DNA of 57,742 nt from CAZTTG01 sp964615935 (lineage in GTDB: Bacteria; Planctomycetota; UBA1135; GCA-002686595), in the NCBI GenBank assembly GCA_964615935.1, contig CAZTTG010000035.1:1-57742 (forward strand). The letters are read 5' to 3'. Below, piece after piece: positions 17,912 through 25,868 of the stretch. The first letter of the stretch is position 1, and the number at the start of each line of letters is the position of its first letter. Made by a program: the position numbers and the translations under genes. The notes beneath the pieces are model-generated. The model had not been told where the DNA came from. It did not search any database and saw only the letters and a list, made by a program, of their open reading frames with translations.

Positions 17912-20407
17912 TCAGCCCCGTTCCCGCAGCACGACGTCCACCTCGGCCTCGCGCTCCCCCGAGGGGATGGAGGCCGGGCCTCCCTCGCGGTCCCCGTGGC
18001 GAATCGTCACCGGATGCGCGGGCGCGGGATCGAGCGCGAGCCGGCCCTCGGCGTCGGTGCGGCGGGTGCGGTGGTCACCACTGCTCTCGATCCGCACCTC
18101 GGCATTCGCGACCGGTGTCTTGCCGTCCGGCTCGAGGATTCGCAGGCGCAGGAGGCGGCGCTCGAAGGAGAAGGTCCGCTCGAGGATCTGACCCGGGCTC
18201 AGGAAGAACGTCTCATTGGCAACGATCGGGTCCCCCTGAGTTGTCTTGAGATCGCCCACCGTGATGCCGGCGCGGTAGTCGCCCGGCGGCAGACCCAGAG
18301 CCTCGAAATGCCCCTGAGGGTCGGGCGTGAACTCTCCGAACCGGGTGGCATGGGCGAACTCGGCCAGGTACACCACGAACACGCGGCAGTCGCTCGCGGG
18401 CGCACCGTCCAGCAAGACCCGGCCGTTCAGCCTCGCGGGCGCGAAGCCGCTCGCGTCGAGCTCCACCTCGGTGGTGCGCGAATCCTCCACGAGCACCTGC
18501 GCCAGCCGCGGCTCGAGTCGCATCCCGTGTCCGCTGCTTCCATGCCTCGTCCGATAGTGCACGCTGAGAGTCAAGTACAGATCGTGCCCGCCCGGCTCGA
18601 CTCCCTCGAGCTCGAAGGATCCGCCGTCGGCGAGGCGGTTCTCGCCTCGAAGGCCGCCCTGCATCGAGGGACCTCCGTGCCTCTCGAGGGCGACGCCCAG
18701 CTGCCCCGGGGCATAGCCCTCGATGCGCACCGATCCGACCAGTCGTCCGCCGGTAGGTACCACGAGCCGTAGCGGCTCGCCGTCCTCGGGGAATCGCGGG
18801 TCCTTCACCTCGAGGGGGAGGTGGCGCTTGCCCGTCAGGAAGAGGACCAGGCCCGTGCGGTCGCGGGGCTCGGCGATCCGGGCCTCGCCGCGTTCGTCCG
18901 AATCCGCCCTGGACAGGTGATCCGGCCACGGGCTGCCGCCTTCCCGATAGAGGTCGACCGTGGAGCCTGCCACCGGGTCCCCATCCCGCGTCACCACCAG
19001 CACCGTCACCAGCCTCTGGCGGTCGAGCTCGACGCGGATCGGTGCCAGTGGAGCCGAGACGGCATCGAACTCGATCGGCTCGCTGGGCGCCAGCGTAGGA
19101 TCCCGGGGCAAGATCTGAAGCAGGTTCGGGCCGTGCCACACCTTGTCCACCGTCACCCGGCCGTCGGGGTGAGGGTCGCCGAGGCGCGGGCCCGTCTCGC
19201 TGCTGCTGGTGCTCGGGAGGGCGTGGCAGACGATGGCGTACTCCTCGACCGGCGCACCGCCCTCGCGCTCGACCACCGTCAGCTCGAAGGAAAGGGCGCG
19301 CCGCAGGACGATGTGCACGTCGCTGACGCCCCACTCGTGCTCGGGGCCGGCCTCGACGGGGGGCTCGCAGGGGCCCGGGTCATACACCTTGATGCGCACC
19401 GGGGTCAGGGCGTCGTCTACGGCGTGCATCGTGAAGGTGCCGTCGTTCCCGGTTCTGGCCGCCGCCATGCGGCCCGAGCGGGCCGAGCGGCGCAGGTCAG
19501 CGTGAAGGCTGACGCCCGGAACCGGCGCGCCCGTCTCGTCCACCACGACTCCCGAGATCGAGGGCATGCCCCGCATGACGACGGTGATCGGCCCGGCCCC
19601 CCTTCCCTCACGAACGGTGACGCAGTCGGGAGAGACGAGCTTCAGACCTCGCCTGCCGGCGTCCAGCGTCCACGTGCCCGCGGGGATCGGGGTGGAGATC
19701 CGAAAGCGCCCGTCCTCGCCGCTGATCCCACCGCGCGAGGTGTTGGCCCCGAAGCTCCCGCGAATCGGCAGGGGCAGGTTCTCCAGCGAAACCCGGATCC
19801 CGGCGACCGGCGCGCCCAGGGTGTCCATGACCTGGCCCTCGACCCCGTAGCCCACGCACAGCTCTATGTCCCCGAGGTCCTCCACCTGCCCGGGCTGGAA
19901 CGCTCCCCAGCGCGCCGTTCGCGGAACCCGCCCCTCGCACTGCGCGTCGAGGCTGTGCTGGTAGGGCGGCGGGGGCACGAAGGCGAACTCGAACTGGCCG
20001 TCCGGCCCGGTCACCACCGGCTCCGGATCGTCCCAGTCCACCGGGCCGTGCTTCGCCATCTCGGCGGAGTTGCCGGGACGGCCACGGAACCTCACCGTAC
20101 AACCAGCCAGCGGGGCGCCGGCTTCGGCGGCCACGCAGCGTCCCAGAACTCGGGCGAGCTCGGAGGCCGCCGGGGGATCCGGCCTGAGGGGTTCCTCGGG
20201 CGCATGTCGGGCCGCCTGCTCGTCGGGTTGCGGGGGAGGGTCGAGAACCGCTGGCGGCGGACCCGACGCGGTGACCTCCGGCTGCTCCGGTGTGATCGGA
20301 ACGGCGTCCGACGTAGCCAAGAGCCGCCAGATGATCCCGGCCGGGATCGCCAGGACGACCACGACGCCGAAGACGAGCAGCAGGCGTTTCCGTCTCACCC
20401 TGTCCAC
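17912..20407 (-). CDS. Membrane-anchored carboxypeptidase-regulatory-like repeat protein
   Basis: An 831-residue protein with a basic N terminus and one membrane segment (RLLLVFGVVVVLAIPAGIIW, about 8-28), so it should be anchored in the inner membrane with the rest outside. The exported part has a proline-rich linker and then repeated carboxypeptidase-D regulatory-like/Ig-like folds: GRCVAAEAGAPLAGCTVRFR, GQVMDTLGAPVAGIRVSLE, SGVVVDETGAPVPGVSLHA, and NGRVLLDGAPASDC. It resembles the extracytoplasmic part of the sigma fusion at 12127-15366 in order and composition, without sigma regions, and may have arisen by duplication. No catalytic residues are seen. Function unknown; a binding or surface-sensing role is only a guess. 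Confidence 0.8.
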   Translation of the reverse strand: MDRVRRKRLLLVFGVVVVLAIPAGIIWRLLATSDAVPITPEQPEVTASGPPPAVLDPPPQPDEQAARHAPEEPLRPDPPAASELARVLGRCVAAEAGAPLAGCTVRFRGRPGNSAEMAKHGPVDWDDPEPVVTGPDGQFEFAFVPPPPYQHSLDAQCEGRVPRTARWGAFQPGQVEDLGDIELCVGYGVEGQVMDTLGAPVAGIRVSLENLPLPIRGSFGANTSRGGISGEDGRFRISTPIPAGTWTLDAGRRGLKLVSPDCVTVREGRGAGPITVVMRGMPSISGVVVDETGAPVPGVSLHADLRRSARSGRMAAARTGNDGTFTMHAVDDALTPVRIKVYDPGPCEPPVEAGPEHEWGVSDVHIVLRRALSFELTVVEREGGAPVEEYAIVCHALPSTSSSETGPRLGDPHPDGRVTVDKVWHGPNLLQILPRDPTLAPSEPIEFDAVSAPLAPIRVELDRQRLVTVLVVTRDGDPVAGSTVDLYREGGSPWPDHLSRADSDERGEARIAEPRDRTGLVLFLTGKRHLPLEVKDPRFPEDGEPLRLVVPTGGRLVGSVRIEGYAPGQLGVALERHGGPSMQGGLRGENRLADGGSFELEGVEPGGHDLYLTLSVHYRTRHGSSGHGMRLEPRLAQVLVEDSRTTEVELDASGFAPARLNGRVLLDGAPASDCRVFVVYLAEFAHATRFGEFTPDPQGHFEALGLPPGDYRAGITVGDLKTTQGDPIVANETFFLSPGQILERTFSFERRLLRLRILEPDGKTPVANAEVRIESSGDHRTRRTDAEGRLALDPAPAHPVTIRHGDREGGPASIPSGEREAEVDVVLRERG

Positions 20408-20490
20408 CTCCTCTCGCGAAGCGATGGGCGAGTATAGCCGGCGATCGGCTCGGCCGGCCAGCCAGCGGCCCGCGCGCCCCTCTCAGCGGG

Positions 20491-20685
20491 CTATTCCGGC
20501 CGCTTGAACAGGAGGACGATGTCCCGGGTCTGGCCGTTGCCCATGGTCGTGGAGAAGGCCGCGGCCAGCTCCCAGCCCTCGCGGCCGAGCTCGTTCATCG
20601 CGGACTCCAGGGCCTTCTCGTCGAACTTGCCGCCGAGAAAGCCGCCCTGGGCCGGCAGCTTCAGCGTCCTGTATTCCCACGTCAT
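20491..20685 (-). CDS. Small DUF4177 protein
   Basis: A 64-residue protein matching the DUF4177 pattern: TWEYRTLKL at the start, then LNELGREGWEL-like (MNELGREGWELAAAF) and a final DIVLLFKRP strand. Function of the family is unknown. Starts at 20703 (GTG) and 20691 (ATG) are also possible; 20685 is chosen because AGGGAG lies 8 bases upstream of it. It is on the same strand as the genes around it but separated by 80-140 bases on either side. Confidence 0.8.
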   Translation of the reverse strand: MTWEYRTLKLPAQGGFLGGKFDEKALESAMNELGREGWELAAAFSTTMGNGQTRDIVLLFKRPE

Positions 20686-20823
20686 GGCCATCGCTCCCTG
20701 CACCCGCCTCCGGGCGCGCGGCGAGGCCCCTCGAGCCTCACCGGCCGCCTCCTACCGCCCTCCCCGATCGGCCTTCAGTCCGAAGTCGGGAAAGCGCTCA
20801 CCCCTCTGCGGGGGTCTGCGGGC

Positions 20824-22299
20824 CTACTCCCCGGACGATCCGGAGCCCGTCAGGTCGACGATCCAGTCGCCCACGACCGTCAGGGCCGTCGGTGAGAAGG
20901 TCTCCTCGATGCGAGCGTACTCCCGGGGTGAACCCGTCTCGCAGGTCTGGAACATGTGGTTGAGGCCCGGCATCACGCGGGCGACGACCCTCGCATTGCC
21001 GCCCGCTTCCAGCGCCGCCGCGATCCGGGGCAGGTTCCTCTCCGCGGGCACCTGGACGTCCTTCTCGCCGGCGAGCGCCAGGACCGGGCAGCGCACCTTC
21101 CGGTAGGCCGCCTCGGGGTCGTTCCTGAGGAGGTAGCGGAACCACGGGGACCGCCTCACGATGGGATTTCCTCCCATCGTCCGATCCAGCGACTTCAGCT
21201 CCTCCCTCTCCGGCTCTCCGAGCTCCGCGAGGTCGTCCTCCTCCAGTCGGAGGAGCTCCTGGTCCGCCCGTGCGGCGTCGATCGGCCTCCTCAGGACCTC
21301 GAACGCCCGACGGAAGTGATCCTGCGCGAGCCGGGTGAGCGCATCGCCGCCCTCGGAGTGGCCGAGGATGAAGCCGATCTGGTCCAGAAGGAGCTCCTCC
21401 AGGGTCTGGCCCGGCGCCCCCAGCAGCACGATGAAGGCGACGTCCGCCGACTGGACGGCCGCCAGCGCGGCGACCAGCCCGCCCTCGCTGCTGCCGATCA
21501 GGCCGATCCGCTTCGGATCGACCTCCTCGCGCGTCTTCAGGTACTCGACGCCGGCCAGGGCGTCCCCCGCGAAGTCCGCGCTGGTCGCCTCGAGGAACTC
21601 GGCCAGGCCCTCCTGGCCCCTCGCCTTCTGGTAGCCCCGGTCGTCGGCCCTCAGGACGGCGATTCCCCTCCTGGTCAGGTAGTCGGCCAGGACCAGGTAG
21701 GGCTTGTGGCCCAGGACCGTCTGGTCGCGATCCTCGGCGCCGCCCCCCGTGATGAGCACGACAGCCGCGACCGGCCCCTCGGAGCGCGGCAGGGTCAGCG
21801 TGCCGCGTAGCGAGATCCCCGCGGACTCGTTGCGGAGGACCACCTCCTCGTCGTCGTAGGGGTAGGGCCGTTCGGGGAGCTGCGGCCGGCGAGGCCCCTC
21901 GGGGGCCTTCTCGACGCGCTTCAGGACCAGCGGCAGGGAGCTCGACTCCTGGATCCACTGGCCGGTGATCTCGGCTCCGTCCTCGCTCAACCGGCCCTCG
22001 AAGACGCCGCCCACGGCCCCGACCTCGAGCCTCAGCAGGCCCTCCTCGAAGGACGCCCCGTCCACGGGTATGCCGCGCGCGTTCTGATCGGGGACGTCCA
22101 TGGTGGCGGCCAGGGTGCCGTCGGGCCGGGCCGACACGTGGAAGACCACCGTGATCTCGAGGTTCGCCTTGACGGGGACGCCTCCCTGCCAGATGCCCTC
22201 GATGCCGGAGGAGCCCTGATCGCCACCTCGCGCGGTCACGGGAGAAGCGATCATGGAGAGGAGCGCGAGCCCGCTCAACAGCCGACGCTGGATGCTCAT
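20824..22299 (-). CDS. Secreted alpha/beta hydrolase
   Basis: A 491-residue exported protein with a signal peptide (cleavage near PVTARG), a beta-rich N-terminal domain (about 30-140, GIWQGGVPVKANLEITVVF) of a kind often found before such hydrolases, and an alpha/beta-hydrolase domain (about 150-480). GSSEGG gives nucleophile Ser271; VLALAGEKDVQVP supplies the acid and PGLNHMFQ the histidine. This resembles dienelactone-hydrolase/BAAT-like esterases. A perfect AGGAGGT sits 7 bases upstream of the ATG. It is the last gene of a three-gene unit with the membrane protein and XRE regulator, starting 27 bases after the former. Confidence 0.9.
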   Translation of the reverse strand: MSIQRRLLSGLALLSMIASPVTARGGDQGSSGIEGIWQGGVPVKANLEITVVFHVSARPDGTLAATMDVPDQNARGIPVDGASFEEGLLRLEVGAVGGVFEGRLSEDGAEITGQWIQESSSLPLVLKRVEKAPEGPRRPQLPERPYPYDDEEVVLRNESAGISLRGTLTLPRSEGPVAAVVLITGGGAEDRDQTVLGHKPYLVLADYLTRRGIAVLRADDRGYQKARGQEGLAEFLEATSADFAGDALAGVEYLKTREEVDPKRIGLIGSSEGGLVAALAAVQSADVAFIVLLGAPGQTLEELLLDQIGFILGHSEGGDALTRLAQDHFRRAFEVLRRPIDAARADQELLRLEEDDLAELGEPEREELKSLDRTMGGNPIVRRSPWFRYLLRNDPEAAYRKVRCPVLALAGEKDVQVPAERNLPRIAAALEAGGNARVVARVMPGLNHMFQTCETGSPREYARIEETFSPTALTVVGDWIVDLTGSGSSGE

Positions 22300-22326
22300 T
22301 TCACATACCTCCTGTCGTGACGAGGG

Positions 22327-22614
22327 TCAGACCATGTCGGGATAATCGACCGCCGCGTCCTCGCCATCGGGATGCGCGCTCGCCTCCCTCGCGCGGCGGA
22401 ACAGCGTGAGCGCGGACAGGACGCTCCAGATGACCGCGACGATCAGGAGCCCGGCCGAGAGGATGGGCCCGATCGCGTCCTCGTCGTCCCGGGTCAGCAG
22501 CAGGGTCAGGTGGCCTCCGAATCCCAGGCCGCCGATCCACAGCATGATCATCCAGTGCACGAGCTTGCGCAGGTCGCCGGAGGCGGCTCCCCCATCCGTG
22601 CCTTCGACGCTCAT
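22327..22614 (-). CDS. Small two-helix membrane protein
   Basis: A 95-residue protein with two predicted membrane helices (LVHWMIMLWIGGLGFGGHLTL and ILSAGLLIVAVIWSVLSAL) and a charged, acidic C-terminal tail. I do not recognise a named family. Its ATG overlaps the stop of the XRE regulator (TGATG), so translation of the two is probably coupled. In other bacteria, short XRE regulators of this type often sit beside small membrane proteins, which supports a shared regulatory role. Confidence 0.75.
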   Translation of the reverse strand: MSVEGTDGGAASGDLRKLVHWMIMLWIGGLGFGGHLTLLLTRDDEDAIGPILSAGLLIVAVIWSVLSALTLFRRAREASAHPDGEDAAVDYPDMV

Positions 22615-22826
22615 CAGACGTACTCCGGGATGTACTCGAGGAGGTCGCCGGGCTGGCACTCCAGCTCCCGGCAGATCGCCTCGAGGGTCTTGAAGCGGAT
22701 GCCCTTCACCTTCCCCGTCTTGAGCAGGGAGAGGTTCGTGATGGAGATGCCGATCCGGTTCGAGAGCTCGGTGAGCGACATCTTTCGCTTCACCAGCATC
22801 AGATCGAGCCTCACCTCGATGGCCAT
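22614..22826 (-). CDS. Small XRE-family (Cro/CI-like) transcriptional regulator
   Basis: A 70-residue helix-turn-helix regulator that is all DNA-binding domain: VRLDLMLVKRKMSLTELSNR, ISITNLSLLKTGKVKG with the recognition helix, then LEAICRELECQPGDLLEY. This is the YozG-like small XRE type. The ATG at 22826 is preferred over the GTG at 22835 for spacing to GAGG. It is the first gene of the operon with the membrane protein and hydrolase. A promoter with palindromes near the start of transcription lies just upstream, so autoregulation is likely. Inducer unknown. Confidence 0.88.
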   Translation of the reverse strand: MAIEVRLDLMLVKRKMSLTELSNRIGISITNLSLLKTGKVKGIRFKTLEAICRELECQPGDLLEYIPEYV

Positions 22827-22848
22827 CCGCCTCACCTCGTCGATGCCG

Positions 22849-22865
22849 CACCGGCGCAGCCGGTG
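22849..22865. other. Leader hairpin upstream of the XRE gene
   Basis: CACCGGC (22849-22855) and GCCGGTG (22859-22865) form a perfect seven-base stem with a three-base loop, 23 bases before the XRE start codon, inside the predicted 5' leader. It could affect mRNA stability or translation. Confidence 0.35.
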
Positions 22866-22873
22866 GATACTGT

Positions 22874-22925
22874 TTTACGTAAAGGACTATTCGCGAAACA
22901 TAAACTCCATGTCGTACTGCGTCAA
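22874..22925 (-). promoter_or_regulatory. Sigma-70-type promoter with palindromic operators for the XRE operon
   Basis: In an unusually AT-rich patch, TTGACG (22925-22920) and TATGTT (22902-22897) are separated by exactly 17 bases on the minus strand. Two perfect palindromes lie at and just past the expected start of transcription: TTCGCGAA (22890-22897) and TTTACGTAAA (22874-22883). They are good candidate binding sites for the downstream XRE protein. Confidence 0.65.
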
Positions 22926-23011
22926 GCCCCCGAGAGGGATGTTCCGGGAGGGGGGGCGCCGGGGGGCCCGCCCCGGGCGCTCCAGCCGGGATCCCCGGCC
23001 TCCGCCGCCTC

Positions 23012-24994
23012 TCAGCGCGCCCCGACCACCCGGGCCCCGCCCGCCCGCAGCGGGTGGGCCCCCTCGGGCGAGCTGTCGAAGACCCAGGGGCCGACGTCGG
23101 CGTCCATGTGCAGGAGCAGGCAGGTCTGCTCGTCCGACTCGAATCGGCGCTGCGGCTCGAAGCTAGCTCCCGAGTAGCGCGCGAGGCGCGAGATGCGGAC
23201 CTCGTCGATCTCGCCCGGGAAGCAGGAGGTCGCCTGGCCCGCGCCGTCCACGTCGGCTCCCACGAGGAGCGGCAGGCCGCGGCGGGTGCGCTCGCCGCCG
23301 GCCTCGGCGCTGGCGACCAGCGTCCCGTCCAGGTAGAGGCGCAGCTGGCTGCCGTCGAACACGCCGGCCAGGTGGTGCCAGCTGTCGGCCCCGAGCCGGA
23401 GACCCTCCGGCCGGGCCACGGCGTAGGCGTCGTCGAGGTGGACGTAGAAGGCGGGCACGGCGTCGTTGAGGAAGAAGCCGAAGCCGCTGGTCTCGGTCTT
23501 GTTGATGAAGCCCTGCCGCGAGCGGAACTCGCGCGCCCGCAGCCACCCCTCGACCGTGAAGGGGCCGTCGGGGAGATTCAGGTCGTCGTGCTCGATGCGC
23601 AGGTGTCCGGCGCGGCCGTCGACCGCCAGCACGGACTCATCCCACCGACGCGGCGGCTCGGGCAGCGAGGAGGTGCTCACCGCGAGCGGCATCGTGCGCC
23701 GCGGGAGTGAGACGCGCAGGCCCTCGCCCAGGTAGTCGGCCTGCCACTCGACCTCCGGCAGGCGCCAGGCCGCGTCCAGCACGCCGCCCGCCCGGGCGAC
23801 CCGGAAGTCGAGCTCGACCGAGCCGCCGGGCTGGAGGGTCAGGTGCCGGTGCTCGGGCTCGAAGACCCAGCGCGGGTCGCCGCTCTTCAGGCTGGCGGTC
23901 ACCTCGATCGGGCGACCGATGGGGTTGGCCAGGCCGAGCTGGAGGACCTGGTCGGCCCCCAGGTAGTCGTCCAGCTCCAGCGCGTCGGAGAGCCGCGGTC
24001 GCATCTCGTTCGCCAGCCGGCGCGTCTCCTGGCTGACCTCCCCGGTGATCCGGCGCGGGTCCATGACCGCCCCCACCGGCACGCTCCCCACCGCGATGCG
24101 GTCCTTGCGCACGGTCACCAGGTTGTAGTGGTGCAGGTATCCCGCCCCGGGGATGTCCCCCTGCTGCACACCCCCGGTGGTGGCCAGGGTGAAGTACTCG
24201 ATGCCGTCGCGCTCGCCGTCGTAGCGGATGTGGTGGATGTGGCCGGCGAAGACCGCGCTGACGTTGCCCGCCCGGGCCAGCAGGGAGTGCACGCGCTCCC
24301 AGTCGTCGCCGTACTGGCCGCCCAGCCAGCGCGGGTGGTGCAGGAACAGGAAGACGTGCTCGGCTCCGCGAGCCCGCTCCAGGGTCTCCTCCAGCCAGGC
24401 GAACTGCTCCGGGCTCATCCGCTGGCACTCGGGCTTGTTGAAGTTCCTCTCCCCGGTCTCGGGGTTTCCCTCGTCGGAGTAGAGCGCCACGAACCAGGCG
24501 CTCTTGTGGCGGAAGGCGTACCACAGGGGGCCGAAGTGCGTCTCGTAGTCGGCCTCGTGCTCCTCCGGCGGCCGCTCGCCGGGGCCGCGCCAGTAGATGT
24601 CGTGGTTGCCGACGACCGGGAACCAGGGCATGGTGAGCCCGTTCATGGTGCCCTTGAACTCGCGCATCTGCTCGAGCCACAGGGGCGTCTGGTTGTAGCC
24701 CTCGACCAGGTCCCCGACGGTCATGACCAGGTCGGGCTCGAGCACGTTGACGTCCCGGACCGCCTGGGCCAGGACCTCGATCCCCTCCCGCGGGCCGCCG
24801 GTGCGGTCCCCGAAGATGGCGAAGAAGAAGGCGTCCTCCTCCTCGGGCAGGGGGAGGTCGACCTCGCTCAGACGGCTGGTCAGGAAGCGCTGGGCGGGGG
24901 TGCGGCCGCGCTCCTGCTCGTCATCGTGGGCGGCGGCGAGGGCCCCGCCCACCAGGAGGACGAGGCCGGAGAGCATCCATCGGGGGGTTCGCAT
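23012..24994 (-). CDS. Secreted metallophosphoesterase with LamG-like C-terminal domain
   Basis: A 660-residue exported protein with a signal peptide (cleavage near LAAAHD). The first part is a calcineurin-like phosphoesterase with all metal motifs in order: FAIFGDRTGG, TVGDLVEGYN, PVVGNHDIYW, FLFLHHPRW and FAGHIHHI. A middle beta region (about 320-430) is of unknown type. The C-terminal part (about 450-650) is a concanavalin-like LamG_3 jelly roll (PFTVEGWLRAREF, WHHLAGVFDGSQLRLYLDG, GEIDEVRISRLARY), usually a carbohydrate-binding or adhesion module. It probably acts on phosphoesters outside the cell. No close partner gene is evident. Confidence 0.92.
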   Translation of the reverse strand: MRTPRWMLSGLVLLVGGALAAAHDDEQERGRTPAQRFLTSRLSEVDLPLPEEEDAFFFAIFGDRTGGPREGIEVLAQAVRDVNVLEPDLVMTVGDLVEGYNQTPLWLEQMREFKGTMNGLTMPWFPVVGNHDIYWRGPGERPPEEHEADYETHFGPLWYAFRHKSAWFVALYSDEGNPETGERNFNKPECQRMSPEQFAWLEETLERARGAEHVFLFLHHPRWLGGQYGDDWERVHSLLARAGNVSAVFAGHIHHIRYDGERDGIEYFTLATTGGVQQGDIPGAGYLHHYNLVTVRKDRIAVGSVPVGAVMDPRRITGEVSQETRRLANEMRPRLSDALELDDYLGADQVLQLGLANPIGRPIEVTASLKSGDPRWVFEPEHRHLTLQPGGSVELDFRVARAGGVLDAAWRLPEVEWQADYLGEGLRVSLPRRTMPLAVSTSSLPEPPRRWDESVLAVDGRAGHLRIEHDDLNLPDGPFTVEGWLRAREFRSRQGFINKTETSGFGFFLNDAVPAFYVHLDDAYAVARPEGLRLGADSWHHLAGVFDGSQLRLYLDGTLVASAEAGGERTRRGLPLLVGADVDGAGQATSCFPGEIDEVRISRLARYSGASFEPQRRFESDEQTCLLLHMDADVGPWVFDSSPEGAHPLRAGGARVVGAR

Positions 24995-25066
24995 GGGATC
25001 AGCTCCGTGGATCGAGAGGGCCCCGGATCATAGCCGGCCCCGGGCGAGCCGACGCGGAGGGCCCCG

Positions 25067-25708
25067 TCAATCTCCTGTGGAGAACCCGTAGATCCGGAAC
25101 CCGCGGCGCTCCAGCTCGGCCATGAACTCGCCCTGCCGCTCGCCCGAGACGCGCAGGGTCTGCAGGGCCGGCGCCCCGGGCAGATCCTGGGTGGTCAGGG
25201 CGGTCAGGCGCAGCCCCATGACCTGGGCGATGCGGACCGCGTCCTGCGGCGGCGCGGAGCCCTCCGGCGCGGGCGCCTGGATGGTGGCCAGCACCCCCAC
25301 TCCGGGAGCCATCAGGCGGATGAAGGCCCGGAACACGTCCGACTCGGTCACCATCCCGACCAGCCGCCCCTCGTCGACCACCGGGACGCCGCCGATCTTG
25401 TGCGCCAGCATGAGGGCCGCCACCCGCTCCAGGGTGCACCCGCCGGGCACGAAGACGACGTCGGAGCACATGATCTCGCGCACCTCGGGGCCGGTCAGCT
25501 CGTCCTCGTCGCCGCCCTCGAGCTCCCCCAGCCGCCCGGGGAGGATGCGCAGGAGATCGCGCTCGGTCACGATTCCGGCGAGCCGCCCGCCCTCGACCAC
25601 CGGCGCCCGGCGGATCCGGTTGGCCCGCATGAGCAGCATCGCCTGGCGGCAGCGCACCTCGGGCGTCAGCACGATGAGGTCCCGGGTCATGTAGTGCCGC
25701 ACCAGCAT
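25067..25708 (-). CDS. Tandem CBS-domain protein
   Basis: A 213-residue protein with two CBS domains: residues about 5-60 (VRHYMTRDLIVLTPEV, RANRIRRAPVVEGGRLAGIVTERDL) and about 75-135 (MCSDVVFVPGGCTLERVAAL, KIGGVPVVDEGRLVGMVTESDV), plus a C-terminal ACT-like segment. CBS pairs bind adenine nucleotides and often control a partner. The start at 25708 gives the standard beginning of a CBS protein; no Shine-Dalgarno is clear. The divergent neighbour is an ABC-class ATPase, so a functional link is possible but unproved. Confidence 0.9.
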   Translation of the reverse strand: MLVRHYMTRDLIVLTPEVRCRQAMLLMRANRIRRAPVVEGGRLAGIVTERDLLRILPGRLGELEGGDEDELTGPEVREIMCSDVVFVPGGCTLERVAALMLAHKIGGVPVVDEGRLVGMVTESDVFRAFIRLMAPGVGVLATIQAPAPEGSAPPQDAVRIAQVMGLRLTALTTQDLPGAPALQTLRVSGERQGEFMAELERRGFRIYGFSTGD

Positions 25709-25813
25709 GCCGGGGATGGTAGCAGGTCGGGGCGGACGCCCGCACGCGCGTCGGTGCCGACGGGATCGGTGGGGTGGAAAAGAAAAGCGGCCTCGAGCCG
25801 CAACCATCCGCCC

Positions 25814-25845
25814 GGGGAGCGATCCCCCCGAAGTGGGGGCTCCCC
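25814..25845. other. Nested GC hairpin before the ABC-class ATPase gene
   Basis: GGGGAG (25814-25819) pairs with CTCCCC (25840-25845), and inside it CCCCC (25825-25829) pairs with GGGGG (25835-25839) around GAAGT. It ends 23 bases before the ATPase start. It could be a leader hairpin or attenuator; its role is unproved. Confidence 0.4.
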
Positions 25846-25868
25846 TATCGGGAGGCTACCATGGGGCG

